Source of the DNA: Nicotiana tabacum
Taxonomy: Eukaryota > Streptophyta > Magnoliopsida > Solanales > Solanaceae
DNA length: 64,000 nt
NCBI RefSeq assembly: GCF_000715075.1
Contig: NC_134085.1
Location: forward strand, 134,492,060-134,556,059
Direction of reading: 5' to 3'
Each line of letters opens with the position of its first letter. Positions within the stretch are counted from its first letter, which is position 1. The translations under genes and the position numbers were made by a program. The notes beneath the pieces were generated by a model. It was given only the letters and a program-made list of their open reading frames with translations, was not told where the DNA came from and searched no databases. This document shows positions 1 through 11,420 of the stretch, in pieces.

Positions 1-690
1 ATTTGGAAAGGTAATCAGTTAAAACCAAAAGGAAGTGTATCTTACCCCGCCCTGCTAGGAGGGGTCCGATGATATCCATCCCCCATTTTATAAATGGCCA
101 TGGAGAAGTGATGGAATGTAGGAGTTCCCCAACCTGGTGTATCATGGGGGTGTATTTCTGGCATTGCTCACATTTCTTGATGTAATCCGCAACCTTTTTT
201 TCATAGTGGGCTAGTAGTATCCTACACGAATAAGACACCTAACAAGGGCCCGGTTGCCTGTATGGGCACCGCGGTGGCCTTCGTGTACCTCTTTGAGCAC
301 ACATCTTGTCTAATTTGGTCCAAAGCATTTCGCTAAAGGGCCGCCGAACGTCTTTTTTTAAAGGTCATAGTTTATGAGGTTGTATCTGGCCGCTTGTATT
401 CAGAGCTTTTTGGCTTGTTTTTTATCTTGTGGGAGTGTTCCCTCTTGCATATGATATGACGCGATTACGCCAGTCCCAAGTTAAATTTATAGAGTGTACC
501 TCGACTTGGTTTATTGATGAGTGGAGGAGGGTGACCATGTTCTCCTTGGTGATATTATTAGTTACTGCTGCCAACTTGGCTAGACCGTCTGCTTTGATGT
601 TTTGTGCTCGGGGTATTTGGTCGAGTCGGCATTTGTCGAATTCTGGTAGTAGCTTGTGGATTTCGGTTTGGTATTTCTGCAACCTCTGCT
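1..690 (-). pseudogene. Ty3/gypsy (Tat-like) pol remnant: RNase H end and integrase start
   Basis: This minus-strand stretch is the 3' part of a gypsy pol gene that continues off the left edge. Around 510-600 the frame reads IPRAQNIKADGLAKLA, the usual C-terminal end of the Tat-type second RNase H region. Downstream, toward position 1, the bases match the integrase zinc-finger and early core region of the second copy at 20050-20590 (same order of motifs, same W-ending 'FSKW' position at the edge). Several stops break the frame, so it is not functional. The family assignment rests on motif recognition. Confidence 0.75.
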
Positions 691-1430
691 TCTTAACCTA
701 GAAAGTCCTAGTAACTTGGTTTACGACAAGTTGAGAGTCGCAGCAGAGGATGACTCGCCGAGCACCATACTTGAGGGCCAATTTCAGTCCTGCAATTACG
801 GCCTCATACTCGGCCTCATTGTTAGTCATTTCAGGGCATCGTATAGTTTGACGAATCACTTAGCCCGTTGGGACTTCGAGTACGAGTTCCAGGCCCGATC
901 CTGATACGTTGGATGCTTTATCGGTGTAGAGGGCCCAGAGGTCGGGTCATTCAGGTGAAGTGCAAAGCGCTTCTTGCTCGACTTCGGACAATATCTCTGT
1001 ATTTAAGTCGGCGACGAAATCGGCGAGCACTTGTGACTTTATTGCAATTCACGGTTGATATGTTATATCGTGCTCGCTCAATTCTATGGCCCATTTGGCC
1101 AACCTACCCGATAATTCGAGTTTGTGCAGGATGCTCCTAAGAGGAAAGGTTGTCACCACCTTTATGGGGTGGCACTGAAAATATGGTCTAAGCTTTCGTG
1201 AAGCTATGACTAATGCTAGAGCCAGTTTTTCAAGGTGGGGGTACCTTGTTTCGATGTCTATTAAGGTTTTACTGATATAGTAAATTGGAGATTGCGTACC
1301 TTTGTTTTCTCGGACTAGAACTACACTTACCGCGACTTCGGATACGACTAGGTAGACTAGTAGGCACTCTCCTGGATCTGCCTTGGCAAGTAAGGGTGGT
1401 GAGGACAAGTCTGCTTTCAGTTTTCTTAGG
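691..1430 (-). pseudogene. Ty3/gypsy (Tat-like) RNase H region of pol
   Basis: An open minus-strand frame at 1049-1408 reads through a typical gypsy RNase H: a Y-L-V-V-S start, the SPIYYISKTL motif, then ETRYPHLEKLALALV and LRPYFQCHPI. In an intact element this domain removes the RNA template during cDNA synthesis. The next block (691-1048) is interrupted by stops but continues the same gene toward the integrase. It lies in line with the reverse transcriptase at 1431-2170. Clearly a relic. Confidence 0.8.
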
Positions 1431-2170
1431 GCGTCGACACATTCTGACTTCCACTAAAGTCCGTGTCTTTCCTCAATACATTGAATAAATTATTACATCT
1501 ATCTGATGACCGTGAGATGAACCTCGACAGAGCGGCTATACGTCTTGTCAATTTTTGTACCTGCTTTTTGTTGGTCAATGTTTTGAGTATTCCTTCAATG
1601 GCCTTAATCTAATCTGGGTTGACTTCGATGCCTCTTTGTGATACCAAGAAATCGAGGAACTTACCCGAGTTCACACCGAAGGTGCATTTTTCGGGGTTTA
1701 ATTTCATGTCGTACCGTCTCAATATGTCAAAGGCTTCCTTCAGATGATCGATATGATCTTCTTTCCTTTTCAACTTAACCAGTATGTCGTCGATGTAGAC
1801 TTTCATTGTTCTATCGAGTTGGTCTTTGAACATCTTGGTGACCAACCTCTGGTACGTCACCCCTGCATTCTTTAGTCCGAACAACATGACCCTATAGCAG
1901 TATGTTCCTTGGTGAGTGATGAAAATGGGTTTCTCCTAGTCTTCTTCTTCCATGAGGATCTGGTTGTAACCGGAGTAGGCATATAAGAAGCTCAGCAACT
2001 CGTGTCCTGATATTGTGTCGATGAGTTGGTTGATGTGCGGCAGTGGAAAGGAATCTTTTGGGCATGCCTTGTTTAGGTCCGTGAAATCTACACACATCCG
2101 CCACTTTCCGTATTTCTTTTTTACCATGACCATATTGGCGACCCACTAGGGTATTTTGACTCTCGGACGG
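1431..2170 (-). pseudogene. Ty3/gypsy (Tat-like) reverse transcriptase, 3' portion
   Basis: Two minus-strand frames cover the RT palm. The frame at 1936-2133 has KWRMCVDFTDLNKACPKD and YSGYNQIL; in the latter the usual catalytic D of 'DAYSGYNQ' reads Y-AYSGYNQ. The frame at 1609-1887 has the YIDDILVK catalytic box followed by NPEKCTFGV. A stop or frameshift lies between them near 1890-1935. The gene is cut at 2170 by the inserted LTR element and resumes at 10861, where the protein frame (…SV / RESKYP…) can be followed across the insertion. Relic. Confidence 0.85.
2166..2170. repeat. Target site duplication (left), GACGG
   Basis: The five bases immediately left of the LTR element starting at 2171 are GACGG. 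The same five bases follow its right LTR at 10856-10860. This exact match fixes both ends of the insertion and shows it entered the older gypsy pol gene. Confidence 0.95.
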
Positions 2171-3594
2171 TGATGACGTCCAAATCCACTACTAAAAAGT
2201 AATGGACATGGTCGCATGAAATATAATTTACCCAATTATGAGTCAGGGTCGAATCCCACAGAGAGCAATATGTAAGCATTAGGAATGTAAGAGAATTATC
2301 ACTTGTTATGCAATACCAAACACTTAGAATTGATTTGAGAAAATATCTATACCTAAATGCAGAAATGTAAACTAACCTAGAAAGCAAGTAAAATGATCAA
2401 TGACTACAAGGATGAATGCATCGGAAATTACACTCAAGTAACCATCCAATGTATTTCATGATTTTACAAATATGAGCGAGTTTATGTTAATTAGCCACGG
2501 ATAATAATTCTTAATTAGCTTCTTCCGAAGACTAACAAGACTTCCTAATTGAATTATTCCTAACCCAATTAGGAGGATAAGCACAACCGGATATGGCTAC
2601 AAGTAGTTCAATCCTATCCCTAGGTAGAATCTATAAAATGAGGGTTAACGCCTCAAGTTCTTGTTAATTAATCTTTTTCAACCCCAAATTATCTTTTCTA
2701 AAATTAATTCGGAGTTAATGGGTGAGTCCTAGGGTTAGCTAATCCCTTTGGAAACATTAAAGAACAAGAATAATTAAAGAAACAACAACTCACTTCATAA
2801 ATAAATGAAAATCATTCAATACATAAGCACGCCAAGGTATTTAATCCACACTTTAAATATGAATATTTCCATAAACAAGATTCAAGTGATGGAAATAAAT
2901 ACTACACACTTAAATATTCAATACAAAGCAAGAAAATGAAGAAATAAACATAAATGGGTAAGAAATCCTTTACCAAAAACTTGAAATCTTCAAAACCCAA
3001 AGTGTGTGTGCAAACCCTAGCTTCCACCTTGTTCTCTCTAGTTCTAAGAACTGAAAATATGCCAAATGATCTTCCAAAATATCTGCTAGGTCGTGTATAA
3101 AAATGGTTTGGGGTTGAGAACATGTGAAATGCCTGAATTGCCTAGGTTTGATGCCCGTTGACCGCAGCTGCGGAACAATCCTCGTAGGTGCATCTCCGCA
3201 GATGCGGAGTCCCATCGCAGAAGCAAAATGTCAAATAATCTCTGCCACCGCAGATGCAATCTTCCCAGGGCAGATGCGCAACCACATAAACGATAATCTA
3301 ACCGCAAATGTTGTTTCTTGCAGGGTCACATAAATTCACATATGCAGGCCTATACATGCAGAAACGGGGTCGCTTCTACGACCAATCCTCCGCAGATGCG
3401 GAATCACATGGGAATTTTGCATGGTTTTCACCCTTTTTTTGCTCAATTCCACTCTAATTGAATTCAAATCACTTTATGGTATCATTTACCTGAAAATCTA
3501 ATAATACACACCATAACAGACCTTATATTATAGTTAAAGGACATAAAAGCTAAAGAAAAGAGACTAGAATGAGTGGTAAAATTACCACTCATCA
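2171..3594 (-). repeat. LTR (3' LTR of the LARD-like element)
   Basis: This copy matches 9433-10855 almost base for base with scattered substitutions and small indels. It starts TGATGACG and ends CACTCATCA. The part at about 3160-3400 contains many GCAGATGCGG-type motifs that also occur in the interior and in an unrelated gypsy LTR (see findings). Small ORFs inside it (around 2902-3307) are fortuitous. Confidence 0.93.
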
Positions 3595-3615
3595 ACACCC
3601 CCAACTTAGAGCTTT
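3595..3615 (-). promoter_or_regulatory. Polypurine tract of the LARD-like element
   Basis: Read on the minus strand, AAGCTCTAAGTTGGGGGTGT lies directly against the LTR start. A purine run ending GGGGGTG at this place is the usual plus-strand primer of plant gypsy elements. A near-identical second copy is at about 4447-4466. Confidence 0.75.
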
Positions 3616-5470
3616 TGCTTGTCCTTAAGCAAATCAAAACTAACACTTCAATAAGGATTTACCATTTAAAACACAAGTGGTATTGCTATTATTTACAAAT
3701 CACATTCTCCAATTAAGCGTCATACTTACAAATTTGGTTGGTACTAATAATTAGGCTCAAGTATGTGCATCTTTCCCAAATGACTCCCTCATTTAAAAAC
3801 AACTTCAAGAATGTGCAAGGGAGTTTCAAAATAATCAAGTGACAAGAATAAGCCTCAAGAAGTGACTCAAAAGCACTAGTCCACTACATATGCTCAGCTT
3901 ACTCAATTTCACCAATCCTTCCTAATTCATATGTGTTCACAAGAAAGAAAGTCCCAAAATCACTATATTTACAATACAACATAAGGGACAAATTTAAAAA
4001 GACACTTATTCTCACAACGAATTTCAAGTGTTACAACATCTCATACCATAAGCTTGCCCTTATTTTAATTCATCGCCTATTCAAGAATGTCCGGTTGGAG
4101 GTCCCATAAGGACTTTTTAAGCTTGTAATGTAGGTTTATGGAAGGGTCGGATAAGCATTTGGATACAAGTGACTTCACCCTCCTTGAACACTACTCACAT
4201 TTGTCTTTCTTTTTGCACTTTGTTTCTTTTCAAACCACATAGCCTCATTGGCATCTAGTTACCAACGTAGAACCACCTTAAATACCTCTCTAATTTTTTT
4301 CAAGGCTCCATATTTATATACATACATATATTTCTCTTTTTTTAATACATATTTTTCTTTTGGAGCTTGAACAATTTAATATGAACACTTTGAGGTATAT
4401 GTTCCTACACTCAATGTACAACCTTACCAATTTTCACTTTGATACCACACCCCCAACTTAGGCTTTTCGCCTCATTCTTAATGTTCAAGGAGGGACGGGC
4501 TAAAAAGAAGGAATTAGTTTACAAAAGGAGAAAGGCTTGTAATAAGGTGACCAAAGAAAAAGTTAAAGGCTCAAATAGGGTACTAGTGATAGTATTTATG
4601 CAATGGTAAGCTTGAAAGGCTAAAGAGGTTTTACAAATATCACAAAGAATGCCTAAGATCATCCCTCCAACCAAACATACTAACATTAGCGTTGAAAGAC
4701 CAACCGGGCAAGTTCTAGATGAAAAAAGTAAACACAAGATTTATTTGTACAAACACTAACACACATGACACATGAATTAGTCAAGACGGATCAATTTCAT
4801 TTTCTACTAAGAGCATCTAGAGCAATATTATTCAAACTAGCGGGCAAAGAGTCACAAAAAGAGCCAAAAATTTATCATAAAAATTATTCTTCACCATACA
4901 ACTTACTTGTTTTAATTCAAAACCAAAATTCGGAGGGGTATTCTTGATTCACATTTCACATACAAGAGACTAATTTTGTTAGTACCAAACAATCCAAAAG
5001 TCTCCTCCTAGCAAAACAAAACTAATTCCCTTAAGAAAGTGTCACGCCATCTATCATAGGGAAAAGTCACCCGGTTCACTTCAAAAAAATATTCCTTGGG
5101 AAAGAACCGTAGCATGAAGAAAACCCTAGGAAATATTATTAAGGAAATAAAAATAAAAGAACAAAACTACTAAAGAGGATACTAAAAAAAACCGACTAAT
5201 AATAACAACAACAAGCTACTAAAGAAAATAAACAACGAAAGAAAGATAAAAATAGACTAATCACACCAAGCTCAGCAAGAGCACCTAATACAACAAAATA
5301 GCCTGGCAAGGGCACACAATATCACAGTATGAATACAATATACTCCTAAAGCCACCCCAACTAAAAACATTGCAGTTTCCTCACTGCACAATATCAAAAA
5401 TAAAGCATAAATAGTTTGAGGGTCTCCTTGAGGTCTGTATCATACTAGCAGACTTTGGGAGGAAGACTGA
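3616..5470 (-). other. Non-coding 3' interior of the LARD-like element
   Basis: AT-rich stretch between the Transposase_32-like frame and the 3' LTR. The only longer frames (4519-4737 minus, 4765-4947 plus) show no domain and no coding-like composition. A second polypurine-like copy (cacccccaacttaggctttt on plus) lies at about 4447. No other structure recognised. Confidence 0.6.
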
Positions 5471-6800
5471 TCAATGTTGTGCTGAATTCGTAGCCTCATC
5501 ATCATCACCATCACCAGCCTCTGACATGAAGGAATTCTTCTCGCTATTATCTTTATCCCCCACTGGTATCTTCTTGCATGGTTGCCCCCATTTGAAGATG
5601 TCCTTTATGCCTCTCCATATTTTGATCATTAACTTGCTATTCTTCTTGTTCTTCTTCCTCCTTCTTGATGTCTGACTGGAGATCTGCATGCGCCTTAGCC
5701 AAAGTACTGTAGGCTATCTCGAGTCTACCAACTGATGCTACCATTTTCTCATGAGACTCTTTCTGACTCTTCTGCGCATCTAAGTAACTCCTCATTTCTT
5801 CCCTAGAGAAGTACACGGGCCTAGGCTGGGAGGATGAGGGCCCACTCGAAAGCTGTGAAACTAACTCCCGAATGGATGCAAGCTTGGAGTTTCGCACCCC
5901 AAATGGTCCCTCAGGTGCAGCTGCCTGTGATGAAGACTCTGGACAGGTAATAGAAGTGGTGACCTTCCTTTTCTTGCTTTTGACTGCACTACACTCTCCT
6001 GTCACTCTCAGTGGGTAAAAAGGTTTGTCAGCTGGTAACCATCGATTGGTGCTACGCACCTCAACCTCTGCCATCATGCATAACTATGTGATCAAAGAAG
6101 GGAACATCAACCATGCATCATTGTCCAGCAAATATTCCCTCAGCTCTTGCAGGATATAGTAACCAACATTCACAGGAATGCCGTCCAGGATGCATGCAAT
6201 GATCAATGACCTGGTGTAGGAGACATCTGAGACGTTTTCGCAAGGAGACACCCTGTTGCAGAGGATGTACAACCACATTTTGCTTCAGCTGTGAAGTCAA
6301 TTTACTTCAACCCTTTTCTCCTATTTCCCCATTTGCTCTCATGCTTGGAGGGTAGAGTTTGGAGACAATCCATTCCCCATTGTCACATTGGTCCTTCTCT
6401 CACACCAGCTCAACTTGATAGTTATGAATCCCAAGGGTATTATTTATCTGTTCTATCCCAAACCTTACCAATTTTCCTCGAATGATGAGTTGTGGGTTGG
6501 CAAAGTCTGTGCGCTTAAGATTCGCATAAAATTTGCGAACCCACTCCTCATTGGCTTTGCATGGAGTGGGAATGAAGCATGACCATCCAGAGGCATGGAG
6601 ACAGGCATAGAAATCTGGGAGCCATTCGGCCAATTTCTCCTCGTTGATCCCTTTTTCAAGCACTATCTTCTTGGTGAGGAGGTTTTCATAATATCTGCGC
6701 TGATAGTCATCCGACATGAAGCATGAGTTATCAAATGGTTCCTAAACCTACTCCTCAATTTCATGTTGTTGTGGAGCATTTTATTCATATTCGGGTCCAT
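5471..6800 (-). pseudogene. Transposase_32-like 'putative plant transposon protein' frame
   Basis: Three minus-strand frames make up one disrupted gene. The first (6400-6717) reads VRKFYANLKRTDFANPQL then RGKLVRFGIEQINNTLGI, the signature of the plant 'putative plant transposon protein' domain (Pfam Transposase_32 type). After a frameshift or deletion near 6300-6400 it continues at 6084-6278 with the SLIIACILDGIPVNVGYYI block ending FPSLIT, and then at 5637-6077 with a Lys-rich stretch (KSKKRK), a Ser/Pro linker and a helical, acidic tail (EKMVASVGRLEIAYSTLAKA … EEEEQEE). The last portion carries over in another frame to 5471. The function of this domain is unknown; it is often found inside gypsy-derived non-autonomous elements. 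The frame is broken here, so this copy is not expected to make a full protein. Confidence 0.75.
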
Positions 6801-8023
6801 TTTATATCAAAGTAACTTCATAAAAGCAATACAAAGTCAGTCGGCCAATGGAATCATATTAAGCAATTTAAAACACTGCAATTAGGCCAAAGAATCAATT
6901 TGAATGGTCCCGGGAAGGGCCTGTTGCAAAGCTACTGGAATTTGGCATTCTGCCCAGTTTTCGCATCTGCAGATGATTAACCACAGAAGCGGTCCTGCTT
7001 CTGCGAAACTTTCATTGTATCTGTGGTCATGTTCAGGTTGGCCAAAATCGCACCTGCAGATAGATCATCGCAGGTGCGAGACCGCATCTACGGTGTTCGT
7101 GCAAGGGTTCAGACACCTAGATTTTTCTTACATTTTTCAATTCTTAAACCCAATTTTGGCACCTAATTTATACTCAAGACTTCTAAATTAGTGCACTACA
7201 TGAAGCTCTGATTCTATTGAGATCGATTTTGTGGTACTTAGCATGAAATTTTCTTTTGAACACTTTGTCGAACACCTTGCAAGTAGTGTAAAATTGCCTC
7301 TTCTTCACACAATTTGGGTACTCAGATTTCCCACAAATTTGTTTCATAATACACATCATACACACATGCACTGTCAACCAATTTTCTCACCCTATTCTTA
7401 CACAAATCAGATGGGAATGGGGAAGTAGGGAAATAGCCATGGAAACTTGAGAGATGGAGAAGAAAAAGAAGAAAATAGAAGTAGAAGAGAGGAGTAGAAG
7501 GGAGATACATGTGGTGTATTGTGCAAGAGTAGTGGAGATCAGGAGCAGTGTATGTTTTGGAGTCTATTAGAACTAGGGGAATTAGGGCTGGGAGACAAAG
7601 GCAGAAAATACCTGAGAAAATGAGAGATCAATTTTTTTTAGACCCTGCCCGACTTCCACATCTGCGGTAGTTTACCGCTTCTGCAGAGTCGCTTGTGCGG
7701 CCAAAGAAAATGCACCTGCGAGAATGGTTGCTTCTGCATCAAGAAAGCCTCTTTTGCGTGACCGCATCTGCGAGCAAAACTCCGCAGATGCGGTTACACC
7801 AGATAATTGGTGCCCAGAATTGCAGCCACTATATTATGCCATTCCAACGTCCCAAACTCCTTAATTCAACTCCAAAAATCTGAAACTTGGCAGATTAGTC
7901 AAAAATAATATACTAAGCTATTCTAAAAAAGAAAATTTTAAAAATGACTAAATATTTTGAAAAATGATGGGTTTCCTCCCACCAAGCGCAGCATTTAACG
8001 TCGTGGCACGACGCAAAACAACT
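6801..8023 (-). other. Non-coding interior of the LARD-like element with GCAGATGCGG-type motifs
   Basis: Between the two main frames lies about 1.2 kb without a convincing gene. Two clusters, about 6955-7095 and 7650-7795, carry repeated short motifs such as CCGCATCTGCG, CGCAGATGCGG and CGCTTCTGCG. A purine-rich patch (GAGAAGAAAAAGAAGAAAAT and neighbours) is at about 7450-7505. The small ORFs in both strands are not supported. Confidence 0.5.
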
Positions 8024-8779
8024 TTACCACTTTTCTCGCCACTTGGACGATATGAATTGGGCACCCAACTTGGAATCAAGTTTGTGACCACGAGCGGTGG
8101 GGGGTGGTAAGTTGATGATTAAGCCAAGACTTAATTTCTTCATTTTGCACTTCTTGGCTTTCATGTGAGGAATGTCATTTTGCCTTCTTGTTCCCTCAAA
8201 TTGTAAAATGTATGGCTTTTGCCTTTCCTCCTCGCAATCCCTCATTGACTCGTGTAGTTCAATTTCTATATCACCACACAATTCCAATGTTGAAAAATGC
8301 TTGGAATGTGACATCAAACCTCCAAGTTGCAATTCTTCCCGAATTTTGACATCCTCTTTTTCCCCCAGACTAGAGTCAATCTCAACCAAATTTTCATTTA
8401 CACCGGTTGACTCTAATTCCATATTTTTCTTGGCATCAATAACACTCATGGAGTCAGTTGGCAGATGTTCAATTCTTGATTTTTCAAAGTAGAGCTCACT
8501 TTCTTCCTCGAAATCGGACTCTTCTTGACTTCCTTCCACACTCTCAAGTTGGTCGGCATAATGAGCTTCAACCAATATTTTCATTTGAGCTTCCAAAGTG
8601 TGGATAAGTTCATCATTGTAAGACAAGGCTTGTTTCAAGTCCTCGAGTGCAAAGTTGTGCTTCTCCTCATTTTCAAGAATGGTCTCCAACGTGAGCATCA
8701 TCTTCTCATTTTGAGCATTTGAGAGTTCTTCTTGGTTTTGATCAAGCGCCAAGGAAAGATTTTCGGCTTCCACATCCAA
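8024..8779 (-). CDS. Acidic helical ORF of the LARD-like element (unknown function)
   Basis: A 251-codon frame, open throughout, on the same strand as the element. It begins MDVEAENLSLALDQNQEELS, with heptad-like Leu spacing over about the first 75 residues (possible coiled coil), then a Glu/Ser-rich acidic middle (SQEESDFEEESELYFEKS), and a basic region (KAKKCKMKKLSL) before a short tail ending SSKWREKW. I recognise no catalytic motif. The upstream frame at 8904-9271 ends in a similar acidic helical style, and the two may once have been one gag-like protein interrupted near 8780-8900. It lies in the usual gag position, after the primer-binding site. Confidence 0.5.
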   Translation of the reverse strand: MDVEAENLSLALDQNQEELSNAQNEKMMLTLETILENEEKHNFALEDLKQALSYNDELIHTLEAQMKILVEAHYADQLESVEGSQEESDFEEESELYFEKSRIEHLPTDSMSVIDAKKNMELESTGVNENLVEIDSSLGEKEDVKIREELQLGGLMSHSKHFSTLELCGDIEIELHESMRDCEEERQKPYILQFEGTRRQNDIPHMKAKKCKMKKLSLGLIINLPPPTARGHKLDSKLGAQFISSKWREKW

Positions 8780-8903
8780 GGAAAATTCTTGGCTATCATT
8801 AACTTCCGAGGATTTTTTAGACCTCTAAAGATTCAAGCATTTCTCTCATTTGTGAGTGCAGCCTTTCAAGTGCCAAGTTATTTTGGAGACTATATTCCAA
8901 AAG

Positions 8904-9271
8904 CTACTCCAAGGCACTTTGTTCTTTGTTTCCTCCTTCAAGTAGGCATTCTAACATGAGCTTGAACTCCCCATTTTGATCATGCTCAACTTCTTCCATT
9001 TCCATAGCCCTATCATTTTCATCACAAAAAGTAGAATCATCATAGCGGGAGCTTGGGGACGGGAATGACAAATAAGCGCAATACTCCCAATGACCATTTT
9101 GAAAACCACACCTATCACAAATACTCCACTCATGTGTTTGAGATTGTGTACACAATCCACCCCGAGAGAATTTAAACAATTTTGCCACGAGTGTGGTCCT
9201 CCACCATAAGGACAAGGGTCATCAAAGTATGAACAACTACCATCCGACCAATTTTCATTATATGATGCCAT
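8904..9271 (-). pseudogene. Gag-position frame with zinc-knuckle-like cysteines
   Basis: This is the first frame downstream of the primer-binding site. It starts at 9271 with MASYNENWSDGS and contains CPYGGGPHSWQNC. After a frame change near 9180-9215 the alternative frame has CDRCGFQNGHWEYC, a C-x2-C-x5-H-x3-C array close to, but not the same as, the retroviral knuckle spacing C-x2-C-x4-H-x4-C. It then becomes acidic (AMEMEEVEHDQNGEF). Position and Cys/His pattern suggest a gag-like nucleic-acid-binding protein. The frameshift makes this copy probably defective. Confidence 0.5.
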
Positions 9272-9410
9272 TTTTCAAAAATAAGAAAATAAACAAAAAA
9301 CAAACAAGAAAATAAGACCAAGGTAAGAAAAATAATTACACAAATATTCACAAGTTTGGACCAAAGCATTTACGCTTATTTCTCAAACAACCTAAATTAT
9401 GCCAAATTGT

Positions 9411-9428
9411 TCCCCGGCAACGGCATCA
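9411..9428 (-). promoter_or_regulatory. Primer-binding site of the LARD-like element (tRNA-Asp-like)
   Basis: On the minus strand TGATGCCGTTGCCGGGGA lies four bases after the end of the 5' LTR. It differs at two positions from the TGGCGCCGTTGCCGGGGA site that many plant gypsy elements, including Athila types, use to bind tRNA-Asp. This sets the element's orientation. Confidence 0.8.
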
Positions 9429-9432
9429 ATTT

Positions 9433-10855
9433 TGATGACGTCCAAACCCACTACTAAAAAGTAAATGGATACGGTCGCATGCAATATAATTTACCCAACT
9501 ATGAGTCGGGGTCGAATCCCACAAAGAACAATATGTAGGCAATTATGAATGTAAGAGAATTATCACTTGTTTTGCAATGCCAAACACTTAGAATTTGTTT
9601 GAGAAAATATCTATACCTAAATACGGAAATGTAAACTAACCTAGAAAGAAAGTAAAATGATCAATGGCTACAAGGATGAATGCATCGGAAATTACACTCA
9701 AGTAACGATCCAACGTATTTCATGATTTTACAAATATGAGCGAGTTTATGTTAATTAGCCACGGATGATAATTTTTAATTAACTTCTTACGAAGACTAAC
9801 AAGACTTCCTAATTGAATTATTCCTAACCCAATTAGAAGGATAAGCACAACCGGATATGGCTACAAGTAGTTCAATCTTATTCCTAGGTAGAATCTATAA
9901 AATGAGGGTTAATGCCTCAAGTTCTTGTTAATTAATATTTTCCAACCCCAAATTATCTTTTCCAAAATTAATTCGGAGTTAATGGGCGAGTCCCAGGGTT
10001 AGATAATCCCTTTGGAAACATTAAAAACACGAATTTAAAGAAACAACAACTCACTTCATAAATAAATGAAAATCATTCAATACATAAGCACAACAAGATA
10101 TTTAATTCACACTTTAAATATGAATATTTTCATAAACAAGATTCAAGTGTTGAAAATAAATACTACACACTTAAATATTCAATACTAAGCAAGAAAAAAA
10201 AGAAATAAACATAAATGGGTAAGAAAACCCTAATCCCAAGTTTGAAATCTTCAAAATCCAAAGTGTGTGTGCAAACCCTAGCTTCCACCTTGTTCTCTCT
10301 AGTTCTAAGAACTAAAAATATGCCAAAAGATCCTCCAAAATATCTGCTAGGTCGTGTATAAAAATGGTTTGGGGTTGAGAACATGTGAAATGCCTGAATT
10401 GCCCAAGTCTGATGCCCGTCGACTGCACCTGCAGAACAATCCTCGCAAGTGAGTCTCCACAGATGCAGAGATCCCATCGCAGAAGCAAAATGTCAAATAA
10501 TCTCTGCCACCGCAGATGCGGTTTTCCCAGCGCAGATACGCAACCGCAAAAGCGGTAATCTAACCGCAGATGTGGTTTCTTGCTGGGTCACATAAATTCG
10601 CAGATGCGGGCCTATACATGCAGAAGCGGGGTCGCTCTGCGACCAGCCCTCCGCAGATGCGGAATCACATGGGAGTTTTGCATGGTTTTCACCCTTTGTT
10701 TGCTCAATTCCACTCCAATTGAATGCAAATCACTTCATGACATCATTAACCTAAAAATCTAATAATACACACCATAAATGACCTCATATTATAGTTAAAT
10801 GACATAAAAGCTAAAGAAAAGACTCTAGAATGAGTGGTAAAATCACCACTCATCA
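9433..10855 (-). repeat. LTR (5' LTR of the LARD-like element)
   Basis: Direct-repeat partner of 2171-3594, starting TGATGACG and ending CACTCATCA. Because the element runs on the minus strand this is the copy that would drive transcription. The GCAGATGCGG motif cluster recurs at about 10430-10665. Confidence 0.93.
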
Positions 10856-10860
10856 GACGG
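10856..10860. repeat. Target site duplication (right), GACGG
   Basis: Exact copy of bases 2166-2170 on the other side of the LARD-like element. Confidence 0.95.
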
Positions 10861-11420
10861 AGCCATTTGCGAGCAGCTTATCAACTTATTCACTGACGGC
10901 TTCGTTGATTGCGACATTGAACTTCCTTCTTATTTGTCGTATTGGCAGGTATAGGTGGTCGACATTTAGTTTTTGTGTGGCGATATCCTTTGGGATACCT
11001 GGCATATATGCATGGGAAAAGGCAAACAGATTGGCATGGTTAGTCAAGAATTTATGAAACTTACCAGTTTCCCAAAAGTTGTGCCTGATATAAACGTTTT
11101 TCATGCTGTCGTTGCCATCTAGTAAGACGGGATCAAGATTCTCTATTGTCGACTTGGATTCTTCCATGATGTCGGGGTCCTTGATAACGTCTGTCCACAT
11201 GTCAAGTTTGTCTCCCGACATCGCTGATTGCTATGCCTCCGCATTTGCCCCTTTCAGTTGTTGGGTGTGAGAGCAGTCCTGGGCGATGCGATAACATTCT
11301 TGTGCGGTGCGGTGCTTGCCTCAGATGCTGAATACCCCCCATAGAGTAGGAAACTTGATCATTTGATAGAGACTGGACATGACCGCTTGTATGGCATGTA
11401 TCCACGGGCACCCTATGATG
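10861..11420 (-). pseudogene. Ty3/gypsy (Tat-like) pol, region between protease and RT
   Basis: The frame at 10886-11221 reads FAFSHAYMPGIPKDIATQKL then LYLPIRQIRRKFNVAINEAV, the standard sequence just before the RT of Tat-type elements. It runs into the inserted LTR element and continues at 2170. A further minus-strand frame at 11202-11411 overlaps in another phase and is not supported as coding. Relic. Confidence 0.82.

Larger units (their letters stand above)
2171..10855 (-). mobile_element. Non-autonomous LARD-like LTR element nested in a gypsy pol gene
   Basis: This 8,685-bp element has two 1.42-kb direct repeats (2171-3594 and 9433-10855) beginning TGATGACG and ending ACTCATCA, so the outer six bases are inverted copies (TGATGA/TCATCA). 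GACGG target duplications flank it. The primer-binding site next to the right LTR and the polypurine tract next to the left LTR show it runs on the minus strand. The interior has no recognisable protease, RT or integrase. It carries a zinc-knuckle-like frame, a 251-codon acidic frame and a Transposase_32-like frame. Structurally this is a large retrotransposon derivative, probably mobilised by an Athila-like or other gypsy element; the helper is inference. Confidence 0.9.

Noticed and set aside
8172..8492. 106-codon plus-strand frame
   Set aside because: Antisense shadow of the 251-codon minus-strand frame, which fits the element's orientation.
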